A stretch of 51,684 nucleotides of DNA from Ralstonia sp. TCR112 (GCF_007997035.1 NZ_VOSS01000080.1:1-51684), one strand, 5' to 3'. Shown: positions 41,027 to 50,256, counted from the stretch's first letter. Notes: generated by a model from the sequence alone, not told the origin. Translations and numbers: made by a program.

Positions 41027-42184
41027 ATGCACTTCACCCACGAACACCAGGAACTGCAGCGCAACCTGAAACGCTTCATCGACAGCGACATCAACCCATA
41101 CGTGGATGAATGGGAAGCGGCCGAGATGTTTCCTGCCAAGCAGCTCTTCAAGAAGATGGGCGAGCTGGGCTTTCTCGGCATTGCCAAGCCGACCGAATTC
41201 GGCGGCCTGGGGCTCGACTATTCGTATGCGATGGCGATGGCCGAGACGCTCGGGCACATCCACTGCGGCGGCGTGCCGATGGCGATTGGCGTGCAGACCG
41301 ACATGGCAACGCCCGCCCTGGCACGCTTCGGTTCGGACGAACTGCGCGCACAGTTTCTGGCCCCCGCCATCAGCGGCGATGCGGTGGCCTGCGTGGGCGT
41401 ATCGGAGCCGAGCGCCGGCTCCGACGTGGCGAGCATCAAGACCACCGCGCGCAAGGACGGCGACGACTACATCATCAATGGCAGCAAGATGTGGATCACC
41501 AACAGCCTGCAGGCCGACTGGATGTGCCTGCTGGCCAACACGTCCGATGACCCGGCCCACCGAAACAAGTCGCTCATCATCGTGCCGATGAACACGAAGG
41601 GCGTGTCGGTCGGCAAGAAGATCCGCAAGATCGGCATGAATTCGTCGGACACGGGCCTCATCTACTTTGACGACGTGCGTGTACCGCAGCGCTACCGCAT
41701 CGGCGAGGAAGGCAAGGGCTTCACGTACCAGATGCTGCAGTTCCAGGAAGAGCGCCTGTGGGCCGCGGCCAGCAGCCTGGCGACGATGACGATGTGCATC
41801 GAGACCACCGCCGAGTACGCACGCGAGCGCAAGCTCTTCGGCGCCAGCCTGCTCGACAACCAGTGGGTGCACTTCAAGCTGGCCGAGCTGAAGACGGAGG
41901 TGGAAGCGCTGCGCGCGCTCACGTATCGCGCATGCGACCTGTACATCAACGGGCAGGACGTCACGGAGCTGGCATCGATGGCCAAGCTCAAGGCCGGGCG
42001 CCTCGCGCGCATCGTGCCCGATGCCTGCCTGCAGTTCTGGGGCGGCATGGGCTTCACGTGGGACAACCCGGTCTCGCGCTATTACCGCGACGGGCGCCTG
42101 GGCTCGATTGGCGGCGGCGCGGACGAGGTGATGCTCGGCATCATCTGCAAATACATGAACACGCTGCCGGGCAAGAAGGGCTAA
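41027..42184 (+). CDS. atuD: Acyl-CoA dehydrogenase, probable citronellyl-CoA dehydrogenase AtuD
   Basis: FAD-dependent dehydrogenase of 385 residues, the length of AtuD, expected to convert citronellyl-CoA to geranyl-CoA. ACVGVSEPSAGSDVA is the signature, and the C-terminus shows YYRDGRLGSIGGGADEVML. As in isovaleryl-CoA dehydrogenases the Glu at the C-terminal position is replaced by Gly, and E242 in QEERLWAA is the likely base. It is 4 bp ahead of atuF. The same substrate cannot be shared by the extra dehydrogenase at 37259, whose sequence differs strongly. Confidence 0.85.
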   Translation: MHFTHEHQELQRNLKRFIDSDINPYVDEWEAAEMFPAKQLFKKMGELGFLGIAKPTEFGGLGLDYSYAMAMAETLGHIHCGGVPMAIGVQTDMATPALARFGSDELRAQFLAPAISGDAVACVGVSEPSAGSDVASIKTTARKDGDDYIINGSKMWITNSLQADWMCLLANTSDDPAHRNKSLIIVPMNTKGVSVGKKIRKIGMNSSDTGLIYFDDVRVPQRYRIGEEGKGFTYQMLQFQEERLWAAASSLATMTMCIETTAEYARERKLFGASLLDNQWVHFKLAELKTEVEALRALTYRACDLYINGQDVTELASMAKLKAGRLARIVPDACLQFWGGMGFTWDNPVSRYYRDGRLGSIGGGADEVMLGIICKYMNTLPGKKG

Positions 42185-42188
42185 CGCG

Positions 42189-44183
42189 ATGGCCGCCCCG
42201 CATGCCGCCTTCCGCTCGGTCCTCATCGCCAACCGGGGCGAGATCGCCTTGCGCATCATGCGCACGGCGCGTCGCCTTGGCATGCGCACCGTTGCCGTGT
42301 ATTCCGACGCTGACCGCGATGCGCCGCATTGCCGCGCCGCCGATCTCGCGTTGCCGATTGGCGCATCGCAGCCGCAGGCTTCGTACCTGAACATTGCGGC
42401 GTTGCTGGAGGCGGCGCGCAAGTCGGGCGCGCAGGCGGTCTATCCAGGCTATGGCTTCCTGGCGGAGAGCGATGCCTTTGCCGGCGCATGCGCGGATGCC
42501 GGCCTCGTCTTCATCGGCCCACCCGCAGATGCGATCCGCGCAATGGGCAACAAGGCCGGCGCCAAGCGCCTCATGGAAGCCGCCGGCGTGCCCTGCGTGC
42601 CGGGCTATCAAGGCGAAGATCAATCCGTCGAGCGCATGGCGCAGGAAGCCGCACGGATCGGCTACCCGGTGATGATCAAGGCGGCCGCTGGCGGCGGTGG
42701 GCGCGGCATGCGGCGCGTGGACCACGCGGAGGAGTTTGAGGCGGCGCTGCAGTCTGCGCGCTCCGAAGCGGAGAACGCGTTTGCCTCGGGCGAGTTGATC
42801 CTCGAAAAAGCCATCGTCGAGCCGCGCCATATCGAGATTCAGGTGTTTGCCGATACGCATGGCAATGTGGTCCACCTCGGGGAGCGCGATTGCTCGGTGC
42901 AGCGCCGGCATCAGAAGGTGATTGAAGAATCGCCGTCACCGGCCGTTTCGCCCGAGTTGCGCGCGCGCATGGGTGCAGTGTCGGTGGCGGCGGCACGCGC
43001 CATCAGCTATGTGGGCGCGGGCACGCTGGAATTCCTGCTCGCCCCGGACGGCGCGTTCTACTTCATGGAGATGAACACGCGCCTGCAAGTCGAGCATGCG
43101 GTGACCGAAGCGATCGTCGGCGTCGATCTGGTCGAGTGGCAGTTGCGCGTAGCGCTGGGCGAGCCGTTGCCGCTTGCGCAAGACGCCATCGATGCACGCC
43201 GTGGGCAAGGTGGGCACGCCATCGAAGTACGGCTGTGCGCAGAAGACCCGCAGCAGAATTTCCTGCCGCAGAGCGGCACCGTCGCCCGCTGGCGTGCGCC
43301 CGAAGAGGTGCGCACGGACCATGCGTTGGCCGACGGGCTCGTCGTCTCGCCTTACTACGACTCGATGCTCGCCAAGATCGTCGCGCACGGCACCGACCGC
43401 GCCGATGCCTGCCGGCGTCTTGCGCGCGCCTTGGACGATTGCCTGCTGCTTGGCTTGCCGACCAACCGGGCGTTTCTGCGCGACTGCGTGGCGCATCCGG
43501 CGTTTCTTGCCGGCGACGTGTCGACGGCGTTCATCGACCGCCATTTCCCCGAGGCGACGCGGCAGGCGGCCGTACCCGATGCAGCGGCCTGCCAGGCGGC
43601 TGCCGTGCTGCTCACCCACTTGCGTGAAGACACCGCACGCCGCTATCCCGCAGAACTGCATGGGTGGGCCAGCAGCCGCACCTATCCCACGCTGTGCCGC
43701 TTCACGCTCGACGGTGAGGCCATCGACATGCGCGTACGTGCGCTCGGTGCGCAGCAATGGGAACTGGCCTGGGACGGCGGTGCCACGCAGGTGGCGCTTG
43801 TGTCAGAGGCCGACGGTCGCATCACGCTCGCGCTGGGCGACACGTTCCACGCGGTGGATTACGCCGTCACGGGTGGCGCTTGCCACTTCGTGCTGGATGG
43901 CATCGAACACACCGCCGTCGACACCACCTACGCCAAGGCGGAGCGTAGCGGCGCGCAAACCGGCAGCGGCCGCATCAGCGCACCGATGAACGGCCGCGTG
44001 GTTGCGGTGCACGTGGCCGAAGGCGAGGCCGTCAGCGCGGGTCAGGTGCTGCTGGTGGTGGAGGCGATGAAGATGGAGCACAGCATTGCCGCGCCGCTCG
44101 CAGGCGAGGTGAGGGGCCTGTTCACCCAGGTCGGGGCACAGGTTGCGCCCGGTGGGTTGCTGATGGAGATTGCTGCGGCCTGA
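42189..44183 (+). CDS. atuF: Biotin carboxylase/biotin carrier alpha subunit, probable geranyl-CoA carboxylase AtuF
   Basis: Alpha subunit of 664 residues. Biotin carboxylase is at residues 8-450 (LIANRGEIALRIMRTARR at the start, ATP-grasp glycine loop AAAGGGGRGM at 165-174, and EMNTRLQVEHAVTEA). A short linking domain follows, then a biotinyl domain whose EAMKMEH carries the biotin-accepting K628. It works with AtuC to add a carboxyl group to geranyl-CoA. The ATG lies 4 bp after the atuD stop. A second, separate alpha subunit of the same type begins at the right edge of the window (LiuD-like). Confidence 0.88.
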   Translation: MAAPHAAFRSVLIANRGEIALRIMRTARRLGMRTVAVYSDADRDAPHCRAADLALPIGASQPQASYLNIAALLEAARKSGAQAVYPGYGFLAESDAFAGACADAGLVFIGPPADAIRAMGNKAGAKRLMEAAGVPCVPGYQGEDQSVERMAQEAARIGYPVMIKAAAGGGGRGMRRVDHAEEFEAALQSARSEAENAFASGELILEKAIVEPRHIEIQVFADTHGNVVHLGERDCSVQRRHQKVIEESPSPAVSPELRARMGAVSVAAARAISYVGAGTLEFLLAPDGAFYFMEMNTRLQVEHAVTEAIVGVDLVEWQLRVALGEPLPLAQDAIDARRGQGGHAIEVRLCAEDPQQNFLPQSGTVARWRAPEEVRTDHALADGLVVSPYYDSMLAKIVAHGTDRADACRRLARALDDCLLLGLPTNRAFLRDCVAHPAFLAGDVSTAFIDRHFPEATRQAAVPDAAACQAAAVLLTHLREDTARRYPAELHGWASSRTYPTLCRFTLDGEAIDMRVRALGAQQWELAWDGGATQVALVSEADGRITLALGDTFHAVDYAVTGGACHFVLDGIEHTAVDTTYAKAERSGAQTGSGRISAPMNGRVVAVHVAEGEAVSAGQVLLVVEAMKMEHSIAAPLAGEVRGLFTQVGAQVAPGGLLMEIAAA

Positions 44184-44201
44184 CGGCTCCATCGTTTCGT
44201 C

Positions 44202-44246
44202 ATGCAATTCGTGCAGTTCGTGCGGTCAATGCGGTCCATACAGTCC
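44202..44246. repeat. Degenerate 9-bp tandem repeat before atuH
   Basis: Five units read ATGCAATTC, GTGCAGTTC, GTGCGGTCA, ATGCGGTCC and ATACAGTCC. They occupy most of the 77-bp gap between atuF and the ribosome binding site of atuH. No coding role is seen; the repeat may change spacing or RNA structure. Confidence 0.6.
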
Positions 44247-44260
44247 ACAGGAGACGTCCC

Positions 44261-45850
44261 ATGTCCGAAGCCACGCCAGACACCACGCTTGAAGCCAACC
44301 TGCTGAGCCGGGTGGCGCTGGGCGACACGTTGCATCGCAGTGCACGCAAGTTCGGCGCGAAGGTCGCGCTGGTGGACGGCCCGCGCCGCATGACGCATGG
44401 CGAACTCAATGCAGACAGCAATCGCTATGCGCATGCGCTGCTTGCAAGTGGCCTCAAGCCCGGCGACAAGGTCGCGATGGTGTGTGGCAACTCGGCGCAG
44501 TTCCTGGTGGCCGCGTACGGCATTCTCAAGGCGGGGCTGGTGTGGGTGCCGATCAACGCGATGCTCGGGCCGGAGGATGTGCGCTACATCCTCGAACATG
44601 CCGAGGCGCGGCACGTGGTGATCGACGCGGCGCTGTACCCGGCGCTGCGCGACACGCTGGCGGCGCTCGGGCTCCCAGCGCACCAATGCTTCGGTGAACC
44701 GGTGGTTGCCGACGGGCCGCAAACGGTGGAGCAAGCGTGGCAAGGCCACGCCGATACGCTGCCCGCCGTGGTGATCGACGACCGCGATCTCGCGCTCATC
44801 GTGTACACCAGCGGCACGACCGGGCGGCCAAAGGGTGCCATGCACTCACACCGCTCGGTGCATGCCGCGCTGATGTCCAACGTCGCCAGCCTGAATCTGA
44901 ACGAGACCGACGTGTTCTCGTGCCTGCTGCCGATGTTCCACTGCGCGCAGTTTGCGACGGCCGCGTCCGCGATGATGGTGGGCGCCACGCTTGTCGTCCA
45001 GCGCGGCTTTGATCCGACTGCGCTGCTCGATGCGATTGCGAACGAGCGCATCACGCAACTGTTCGGCCTGCCGCTCATGTACGACGCGTTGCTGCACCAT
45101 CCGCTGCGTGTACAGCGGGACCTTTCCAGCCTGCGCCTGTGCCTCTATGCGATGGCGCCGATGGCCAAGCCGCTGCTCGAACGCCTGATTGCCGAGGTGT
45201 GCCCCAACTTTGCCCTCGGCTCCGGGCAGACCGAGATTTTCCCGATGACGATGTACTTCGCGCCCGACCAGCAACTGCAGCGCACCGGCAACTATTGGGG
45301 CCAGCCGTGCATGGTGAACGAAGCAGCGGTGATGGACGATCAAGGCAATCTGCTCGGTCCGAACCAACTGGGCGAGATCGTGCACCGCGGCCCCAACGTC
45401 ATGCTCGGTTATTACAAGGACCCGCAGGCGACGGCCAATGCGCGCCGCTTCGGCTGGCACCACACGGGCGACCTCGGCATGTGGGATGCCGACGGCCAGC
45501 TTCAGTTCAAGGACCGCATCAAGGACATGATCAAGACCGGCGGCGAGAACGTCCCTTCGGTCAAGGTGGAAGAAGTGTTGCTACGGCACCCGGCCGTGGC
45601 GAATGCCGCAGTGGTCGGCTTGCCGCACGCGCACTGGGTGGAAGCGGTGGCGGCGTTTGTCTGCCTCAAGCCCGATGCACAGGCCGATGCCGCCGCGCTG
45701 CAGGCGCATTGTCGGGCGCATCTCGGTGGCTTTGAGGTACCAAAACACATTGCCGTGGTCGAAAAGCTGCCCATGACTGCGACCGGCAAGATCCAGAAGC
45801 ACGTGCTGCGCACTGCCAACCAGACGCTGTTCGAGGGCGATGCGCGTTAA
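44261..45850 (+). CDS. atuH: AMP-dependent acyl-CoA ligase (AtuH-like)
   Basis: Acyl-CoA synthetase of 529 residues that would activate citronellate or a related acid to its CoA thioester. The ATP-binding P-loop is YTSGTTGRPKGAM (182-194), then TGDLGMWD and KDRIKDMIKTGGENVPS as the A8 hinge, and the C-terminal lysine lies in MTATGKIQK. The length fits the FadD/AtuH group. CAGGAGAC lies before the ATG. Last gene of the plus-strand operon; a TetR regulator converges 6 bp after it. Confidence 0.88.
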   Translation: MSEATPDTTLEANLLSRVALGDTLHRSARKFGAKVALVDGPRRMTHGELNADSNRYAHALLASGLKPGDKVAMVCGNSAQFLVAAYGILKAGLVWVPINAMLGPEDVRYILEHAEARHVVIDAALYPALRDTLAALGLPAHQCFGEPVVADGPQTVEQAWQGHADTLPAVVIDDRDLALIVYTSGTTGRPKGAMHSHRSVHAALMSNVASLNLNETDVFSCLLPMFHCAQFATAASAMMVGATLVVQRGFDPTALLDAIANERITQLFGLPLMYDALLHHPLRVQRDLSSLRLCLYAMAPMAKPLLERLIAEVCPNFALGSGQTEIFPMTMYFAPDQQLQRTGNYWGQPCMVNEAAVMDDQGNLLGPNQLGEIVHRGPNVMLGYYKDPQATANARRFGWHHTGDLGMWDADGQLQFKDRIKDMIKTGGENVPSVKVEEVLLRHPAVANAAVVGLPHAHWVEAVAAFVCLKPDAQADAAALQAHCRAHLGGFEVPKHIAVVEKLPMTATGKIQKHVLRTANQTLFEGDAR

Positions 45851-45856
45851 GGAGCG

Positions 45857-46534
45857 CTAAGCCGCCGGCTGGGGCGGCGTACGCAGGATGAACAGCACCG
45901 CCTGATCGGCCAGCGCATCGATGCTGATGCCCGCGCCGGCCTGATACCACTGCGCCGTCCAGTTCAGCGCACCGAACATCAGCAGCCGATCGACGGGCGT
46001 CGGCTGGGCCCATTCGCCCGAGGCCCGCAGTCGATCGATCACGCGCGTCCAGATGTCTTCGTACCGATCCTTGAGCGCGATGATGCGTTCCTGTGCCTGC
46101 GCATCGAGCGAGCGCCATTCGTACAGCATCACCGGAATGAAATCCTGGTTCGGCGCGAGCAGCGTGTAGAGGTGTGCGCGCACAAGTTGGCGCATGGCCT
46201 CGCGCGGCGGCAGGTGGTCGATATCGATGGCTTCGATGTCGGCCAGCGCGACGGTCAGGCCGTGTTCGATCACCGCCTGCAGGATGTCCTGCTTGGTCTT
46301 GAAGTAATAGAACCAGCTGCCTGCATGCACGCCCGTGGCGGCGGCAATGTCGCGCACCGTGGTGTTGCCGTAGCCCTTCTCGCGGAACAGCCTGGCCGAT
46401 TGCTCGATCAGCGCGCGGCGCAAGCCCTCGTTGGCATCCTGTGCGGGGCGGCCGCGCTTGCGGCGCGGTGCTTCGGCTTCAGAGGCGGTGTCGGCGGCAG
46501 ATTCGGGCGGGTTGGGTGTGGCGGGTTTCGGCAT
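45857..46534 (-). CDS. TetR-family regulator at the end of the atu-like cluster
   Basis: Regulator of about 225 residues. The N-terminal 35 residues are a charged Pro/Arg tail (EAPRRKRGRPAQDANEG), residues 40-85 the TetR helix-turn-helix (TTVRDIAAATGVHAGSWFYYFKTKQDIL), and the rest an all-helical ligand domain. It converges with the ligase gene; in Pseudomonas the atu repressor AtuR is TetR-type but lies beside atuA, so this is only a positional analogue. A CoA-thioester or terpenoate ligand is possible. The ribosome binding site is weak, so the start is moderately sure. Confidence 0.85.
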   Translation of the reverse strand: MPKPATPNPPESAADTASEAEAPRRKRGRPAQDANEGLRRALIEQSARLFREKGYGNTTVRDIAAATGVHAGSWFYYFKTKQDILQAVIEHGLTVALADIEAIDIDHLPPREAMRQLVRAHLYTLLAPNQDFIPVMLYEWRSLDAQAQERIIALKDRYEDIWTRVIDRLRASGEWAQPTPVDRLLMFGALNWTAQWYQAGAGISIDALADQAVLFILRTPPQPAA

Positions 46535-46595
46535 GCCCTGGGCAGGAGAAGAGGCGTCGATGCATTGTAGCGGGGCATCACCACCGCGCGGCACG

Positions 46596-47549
46596 TCAAT
46601 CGCGGTTCAGGATGCGGCCGTGTTCGACGGTGGCGGCGCCTGCCTTGACCAGCGCCGCAATCGCGGCATCCAGCAGCGTCTCCATCGATTGGCTCGCGAA
46701 GAAGCGCGCTTGCAAGCGCGGCATCAGCGTGGTCTGTGTGAACCACGCGAACAGCGCGTCGCGCGACAGCGCCTGCTGTTCAAGCAGCTTGAACTTCACC
46801 AGCACACGAATGGCGTGCAGCGCGTTGCGCTCGGGGTCGGCGCGCAGATAGCCCAGCCGCCCGAGCGAAGCGTCAATCGCGGCATTGACGTTGGTGAACG
46901 GCCGGCCGTGTCCGGGGATCACCACGCGCGCGTCGAGTTGCGCGATGCGCTCAAGAATGGCCTGCTGCTCGGCAAAACCGCTTTCGCCTTCCAGCTCGGG
47001 AAAGATCACGCCGAAGCCGCGTTCCCACAGGGCGTCGGCCGAGATCAGCACGCGCGTGTCGGGACTGAACAGAATGACCGCGTGCGGGTCATGCCCGGGT
47101 GCGCTGATGACCGGCCAGTCGAAGCCGCCCAGTCGCGCGGTCATGCCGTCGGCCAGGGCTGCGTCGGCATCGTTTTCGGGCAGCGTGAAGCGTGCACATT
47201 CCTGGCCCGTGGGGCCGTAGCTGAGGGCGTCGGTATCCCAGCGGCGCACGTCGTCGATCTGCGCGGCGGGCACGCGCGTGTGGCTGCCGTAGATGGCCTG
47301 CAGCGCTGCGTTGCCGCCGCAGTGGTCGGAATGCAGATGCGTGTTCAGCAGACGGCGCAGCGGCTTGCCTTGCAGCGCGTGCTGCACCAGCGCCACCGTT
47401 TGCGTGGCGTGCGTGAGATAGCCGGTGTCGACCAGCGCGCAACCACCGTGCGCTTCGTCATCGAAGAACAGGATGTTGTTGGACGACAGCCAGCCGCGCT
47501 CGAACACGCGCATCGAATCCGGAAGGGTGACGATGTCGTGTTCGGCCAT
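46596..47549 (-). CDS. MBL-fold metallohydrolase
   Basis: Zinc-type metallo-beta-lactamase-fold hydrolase of 317 residues. The metal motif THLHSDHCGG gives H71, H73, D75 and H76; GHDPHAVIL, the ADALW region and PGHGRPF give further ligands. A helical C-terminal part of about 120 residues follows the barrel. These folds hydrolyse thioesters, lactones or phosphodiesters; the substrate here is unknown. It is 12 bp after the DUF1289 gene and 61 bp before the TetR gene, so it may be part of the minus operon that begins with ghrA. Confidence 0.88.
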   Translation of the reverse strand: MAEHDIVTLPDSMRVFERGWLSSNNILFFDDEAHGGCALVDTGYLTHATQTVALVQHALQGKPLRRLLNTHLHSDHCGGNAALQAIYGSHTRVPAAQIDDVRRWDTDALSYGPTGQECARFTLPENDADAALADGMTARLGGFDWPVISAPGHDPHAVILFSPDTRVLISADALWERGFGVIFPELEGESGFAEQQAILERIAQLDARVVIPGHGRPFTNVNAAIDASLGRLGYLRADPERNALHAIRVLVKFKLLEQQALSRDALFAWFTQTTLMPRLQARFFASQSMETLLDAAIAALVKAGAATVEHGRILNRD

Positions 47550-47561
47550 GGTGATGGGCAG

Positions 47562-47828
47562 TCAGGCGCAGGGCGCGTCGTTGAGCCAGGCGCAGGCGCG
47601 CTCGGGCAAGGTTTTCCACACGGCCAGACGAGCCGCGTCGTTCATGGTCGACCACGCGGCAATCTCGTCGATCGTGCGCATGCAGCCGATGCACAGGCCG
47701 CGCGCGTCGTCCATCTTGCAGACGCTGATGCACGGCGACGACACCGGCTGCGCATGCTCCGCCTGCTGGTGGCTGTTGCGCAACTTGCCGAGCGAGAGCT
47801 TCAGTTGCGCGCGGGTGCAGGCGTCCAT
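47562..47828 (-). CDS. DUF1289 small cysteine protein
   Basis: Protein of 88 residues with the family pattern SPCISVCKMD and GLCIGCMRTIDEIAAW; C33, C37, C46 and C49 may bind iron or zinc. DUF1289 proteins are short, soluble and of unknown function; some are fused to or sit beside acyl-CoA genes. The start at 47828 gives MDACTRAQLKLSLGKL; the helical N-terminus is short. Lies 10 bp after ybaK and 12 bp before the MBL gene. Confidence 0.85.
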   Translation of the reverse strand: MDACTRAQLKLSLGKLRNSHQQAEHAQPVSSPCISVCKMDDARGLCIGCMRTIDEIAAWSTMNDAARLAVWKTLPERACAWLNDAPCA

Positions 47829-47838
47829 GCTCGTGCGA

Positions 47839-48339
47839 TCAGTCGCGCTGGGCGATGTCGGCCACGGGCGCGCCGGTCATCGCTTCCAGCTCGGCGGATG
47901 TAAGGTTGAACACGGCATGCGGGTGGCCGGCCGCGGCCCACACGCTGTCGTATTGGAACAGGTCTTGGTCGAGCAGCATCACGGGCTTGACCGCATGGCC
48001 GACCGGGCACACGCCGCCGATGGCGTAACCGGTCTTCTCGCGCACGAACTTCGCATCGGCCTTGGCGAGCGCGCCCACGTGTGCGGAAACCTTTGCCTCG
48101 TCGACACGATTGGTGCCGCTGGCGATCACCAGCACCGGCACGTCGTCTTCTGCGCGACGGAAGATGATCGACTTGGCGATCTCGGCCACGGAGCAGCCCA
48201 GACCGGCAGCCGCCTCGGCGGAGGTCTTGCCGGTGGCCGGCAGCATCACGATGGCTTTTTCGTAGCCGAGCGTGCGGAGGTGGTCGGCCACGCGTTGGGC
48301 GGATTCCGGCAGGGGGGCGTTCGTATCGATAGCTGTCAT
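47839..48339 (-). CDS. ybaK: YbaK/ProX-type aminoacyl-tRNA deacylase
   Basis: Protein of 166 residues of the YbaK/ProX fold, which hydrolyses mischarged aminoacyl-tRNA (Cys-tRNAPro type for YbaK). Family landmarks are AQRVADHLRTLGY, KSIIFRRAEDDVPVLVIASG and TGYAIGGVCPVGH. Whether it edits Cys or Ala substrates cannot be read directly. It follows the HMG-CoA lyase gene by 20 bp and seems to share its transcript, an odd pairing. Confidence 0.88.
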   Translation of the reverse strand: MTAIDTNAPLPESAQRVADHLRTLGYEKAIVMLPATGKTSAEAAAGLGCSVAEIAKSIIFRRAEDDVPVLVIASGTNRVDEAKVSAHVGALAKADAKFVREKTGYAIGGVCPVGHAVKPVMLLDQDLFQYDSVWAAAGHPHAVFNLTSAELEAMTGAPVADIAQRD

Positions 48340-48359
48340 CGTCGTGTTTCTGGATGGTT

Positions 48360-49289
48360 TCAGATGCAGGCCTGGGCGATCTGGTCCTGCAGCTTGAGCA
48401 GCAGCGCGCGGCCCGCACGCGAGGCAGTCGGGCGGCCGATGGCCTGCGAGATGAAGTCACCCGCAAGCACGACCTTGTCGAGGTCGATGCCGGTGCGGAT
48501 GCCCAGGCCGTGCAGCAGGTACAGCACATCTTCGGTGGCGACGTTGCCGGTCGCGCCCTTTGCATACGGGCAGCCGCCCAGCCCCGCCACCGACGCGTGG
48601 AAGATCGCGATGCCGACTTCCAGGCTGGCAAGGATGTTGGCCAGCGCCTGGCCGTACGTGTCGTGGAAATGGCCCGAGAGGCGGTCGATCGGGAACGTCG
48701 CCGCGGCGGCTTCCATCACGGTTTTCACCTGCCCGGCCGTGCCCACGCCGATGGTGTCGGCAATGTCGATCTCGTCGCAGCCCAGATCGGCCATGCGCTT
48801 GATGACATCCACCACCGACGACACCGGCACCTCGCCCTGATATGGGCAGCCCAGCGAGCAGGAGATCGACCCGCGCACGCGAATGCCTGCATCCTTGGCG
48901 GCCTTGGCCACCGGCACAAAGCGCTCGATCGATTCCGCAATCGAGCAGTTGATGTTCTTCTGCGCAAAGGCCTCGCTGGCGGCGCTGAAGATCACGATCT
49001 CATCCGCGCCCGCTGCGGCCGCGCCTTCGAAGCCCTTCATGTTGGGCGTGAGCACGGAGTACAGCGTGCCCGGCCGGCGCTGGATGCGCGCCATCACGTC
49101 GGCGCCATCGGCCATCGCCGGCACCCATTTGGGCGACACGAACGAGGCGGCTTCCACATTGACGAAGCCGGCGTCGGACAGCCGGTTCACCAGCTCGACC
49201 TTGGTATCCGTCGAGACCGGCGACTTCTCGTTCTGCAGACCATCGCGCGGGCCGACCTCGACCACCTTCACAAAATTCGGCATGCTCAT
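48360..49289 (-). CDS. mvaB: Hydroxymethylglutaryl-CoA lyase (LiuE/MvaB type)
   Basis: TIM-barrel lyase of 309 residues that cleaves HMG-CoA to acetyl-CoA and acetoacetate in leucine breakdown; in Pseudomonas the enzyme LiuE also cleaves the terpene analogue HIHG-CoA. Catalytic R15 and D16 (VGPRDGLQNE), metal ligands H207 and H209 (SGHFHD), and C240 (GLGGCPYAKGATGN) are all present. The ATG at 49289 has GAGGG at good distance; a second ATG lies 6 bases later. The start is one base after the stop of ghrA (TGAGATG), so it is coupled to it. Confidence 0.95.
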   Translation of the reverse strand: MSMPNFVKVVEVGPRDGLQNEKSPVSTDTKVELVNRLSDAGFVNVEAASFVSPKWVPAMADGADVMARIQRRPGTLYSVLTPNMKGFEGAAAAGADEIVIFSAASEAFAQKNINCSIAESIERFVPVAKAAKDAGIRVRGSISCSLGCPYQGEVPVSSVVDVIKRMADLGCDEIDIADTIGVGTAGQVKTVMEAAAATFPIDRLSGHFHDTYGQALANILASLEVGIAIFHASVAGLGGCPYAKGATGNVATEDVLYLLHGLGIRTGIDLDKVVLAGDFISQAIGRPTASRAGRALLLKLQDQIAQACI

Positions 49290-49290
49290 C

Positions 49291-50232
49291 TCAGTACCCT
49301 CGTTGCAGATCGACGATGCCGGCAATCGGCTCGCCCGCTTCCAGCGCGCGGATCTTGCGCGCGATCTGGGCAATGCTGACCTCGCGCAGTGTCAGCGCCG
49401 AAATGTGCGGCGTGATGTGGATGCGCGGTTCGGTCCAGAAAGGGTGGTCGGCAGGCAGCGGCTCGGTGCGGAACACGTCGAGCGCGGCGCCGGCAACATG
49501 CCCGCTGCGCACCGCGGCCAGCAGGTCGTCTTCCACCACATGCTTGCCGCGCGCCACGTTGACGACGAACGCGCCCGGCGCGAGTTGAGCCAGCAGTTTC
49601 GCGTCGATCACGTTTTCGGTGTCGGCCGTCAGCGGCAGCACGTTCACCAGCACCCGCGTGCCGGCGAGAAAGCCCGGCAGGGCATCGCTGCCCGCGCGGC
49701 AATCGACGCCATCGACGTGCTTGGCGGAGCGGCTCCAGCCGCGCACCGGAAAGCCGAAGCCTGCCAGCGTCTTGGCGATGTGCGTGCCCAGCACGCCCAG
49801 GCCGAGCACGCCGACGACGAATTCGTCGCGGTTGAACGGCTTGAGGAAGCGCCACATCTTCGCTTGCTGCTGACGCTCGTATTCGTCGAGCCGACGGAAA
49901 AAGCGCAGCACGGCGTGCGTGACGTACTCGCCCATCTGCGCGGCCATGCCGGCGTCGTCCAGCCGCACGATCGGCAGGCCCTCGGGAATCGCATCGGGCG
50001 ATTGCGCACGCAGGCCCAGGATCGCATCGACGCCCGCACCGAGGTTGAATACCGCGCGCAGGTCGCGGCGATCGCGCAGCATGTCGGCGGGCGGTTGCCA
50101 CACCACGGCGTAGTCAGCATCCTGCGCCGCACCTTGCTCCCACACCGACAGCCGCGCCTCGGGCAGTGCCTGCGCAAAACCATCGAGCCAGGGTTGGGGC
50201 TTGCCGTCGGGCGTGTAGATCTGGATGTGCAT
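49291..50232 (-). CDS. ghrA: 2-hydroxyacid dehydrogenase, GhrA-type glyoxylate/hydroxypyruvate reductase
   Basis: NAD(P)H-dependent reductase of 313 residues. The nucleotide motif G144-LG146-VLG149 lies in VVGVLGLGVLGTHIAK. The other catalytic residues are visible in NVARGKHVVEDDLL (Arg), RTEPLPADHPFW (Glu) and ITPHISA (His), as in GhrA, which lacks the usual N-terminal arm of longer D-2-hydroxyacid dehydrogenases. Its role here may be reduction of a 2-oxoacid linked to acyl-CoA breakdown, but this is unclear. First gene of the minus operon, under a TGACG-N4-CGTCA palindrome. Confidence 0.9.
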   Translation of the reverse strand: MHIQIYTPDGKPQPWLDGFAQALPEARLSVWEQGAAQDADYAVVWQPPADMLRDRRDLRAVFNLGAGVDAILGLRAQSPDAIPEGLPIVRLDDAGMAAQMGEYVTHAVLRFFRRLDEYERQQQAKMWRFLKPFNRDEFVVGVLGLGVLGTHIAKTLAGFGFPVRGWSRSAKHVDGVDCRAGSDALPGFLAGTRVLVNVLPLTADTENVIDAKLLAQLAPGAFVVNVARGKHVVEDDLLAAVRSGHVAGAALDVFRTEPLPADHPFWTEPRIHITPHISALTLREVSIAQIARKIRALEAGEPIAGIVDLQRGY

Positions 50233-50256
50233 GTGGGGCGACTTCAGTGCGGGTGA

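Noticed and set aside
39289-41187. Long minus-strand open frame opposite the AtuC gene (about 632 residues)
   Set aside because: The plus-strand frame carries all carboxyltransferase motifs; the opposite frame shows only His/Arg/Ala-rich composition.
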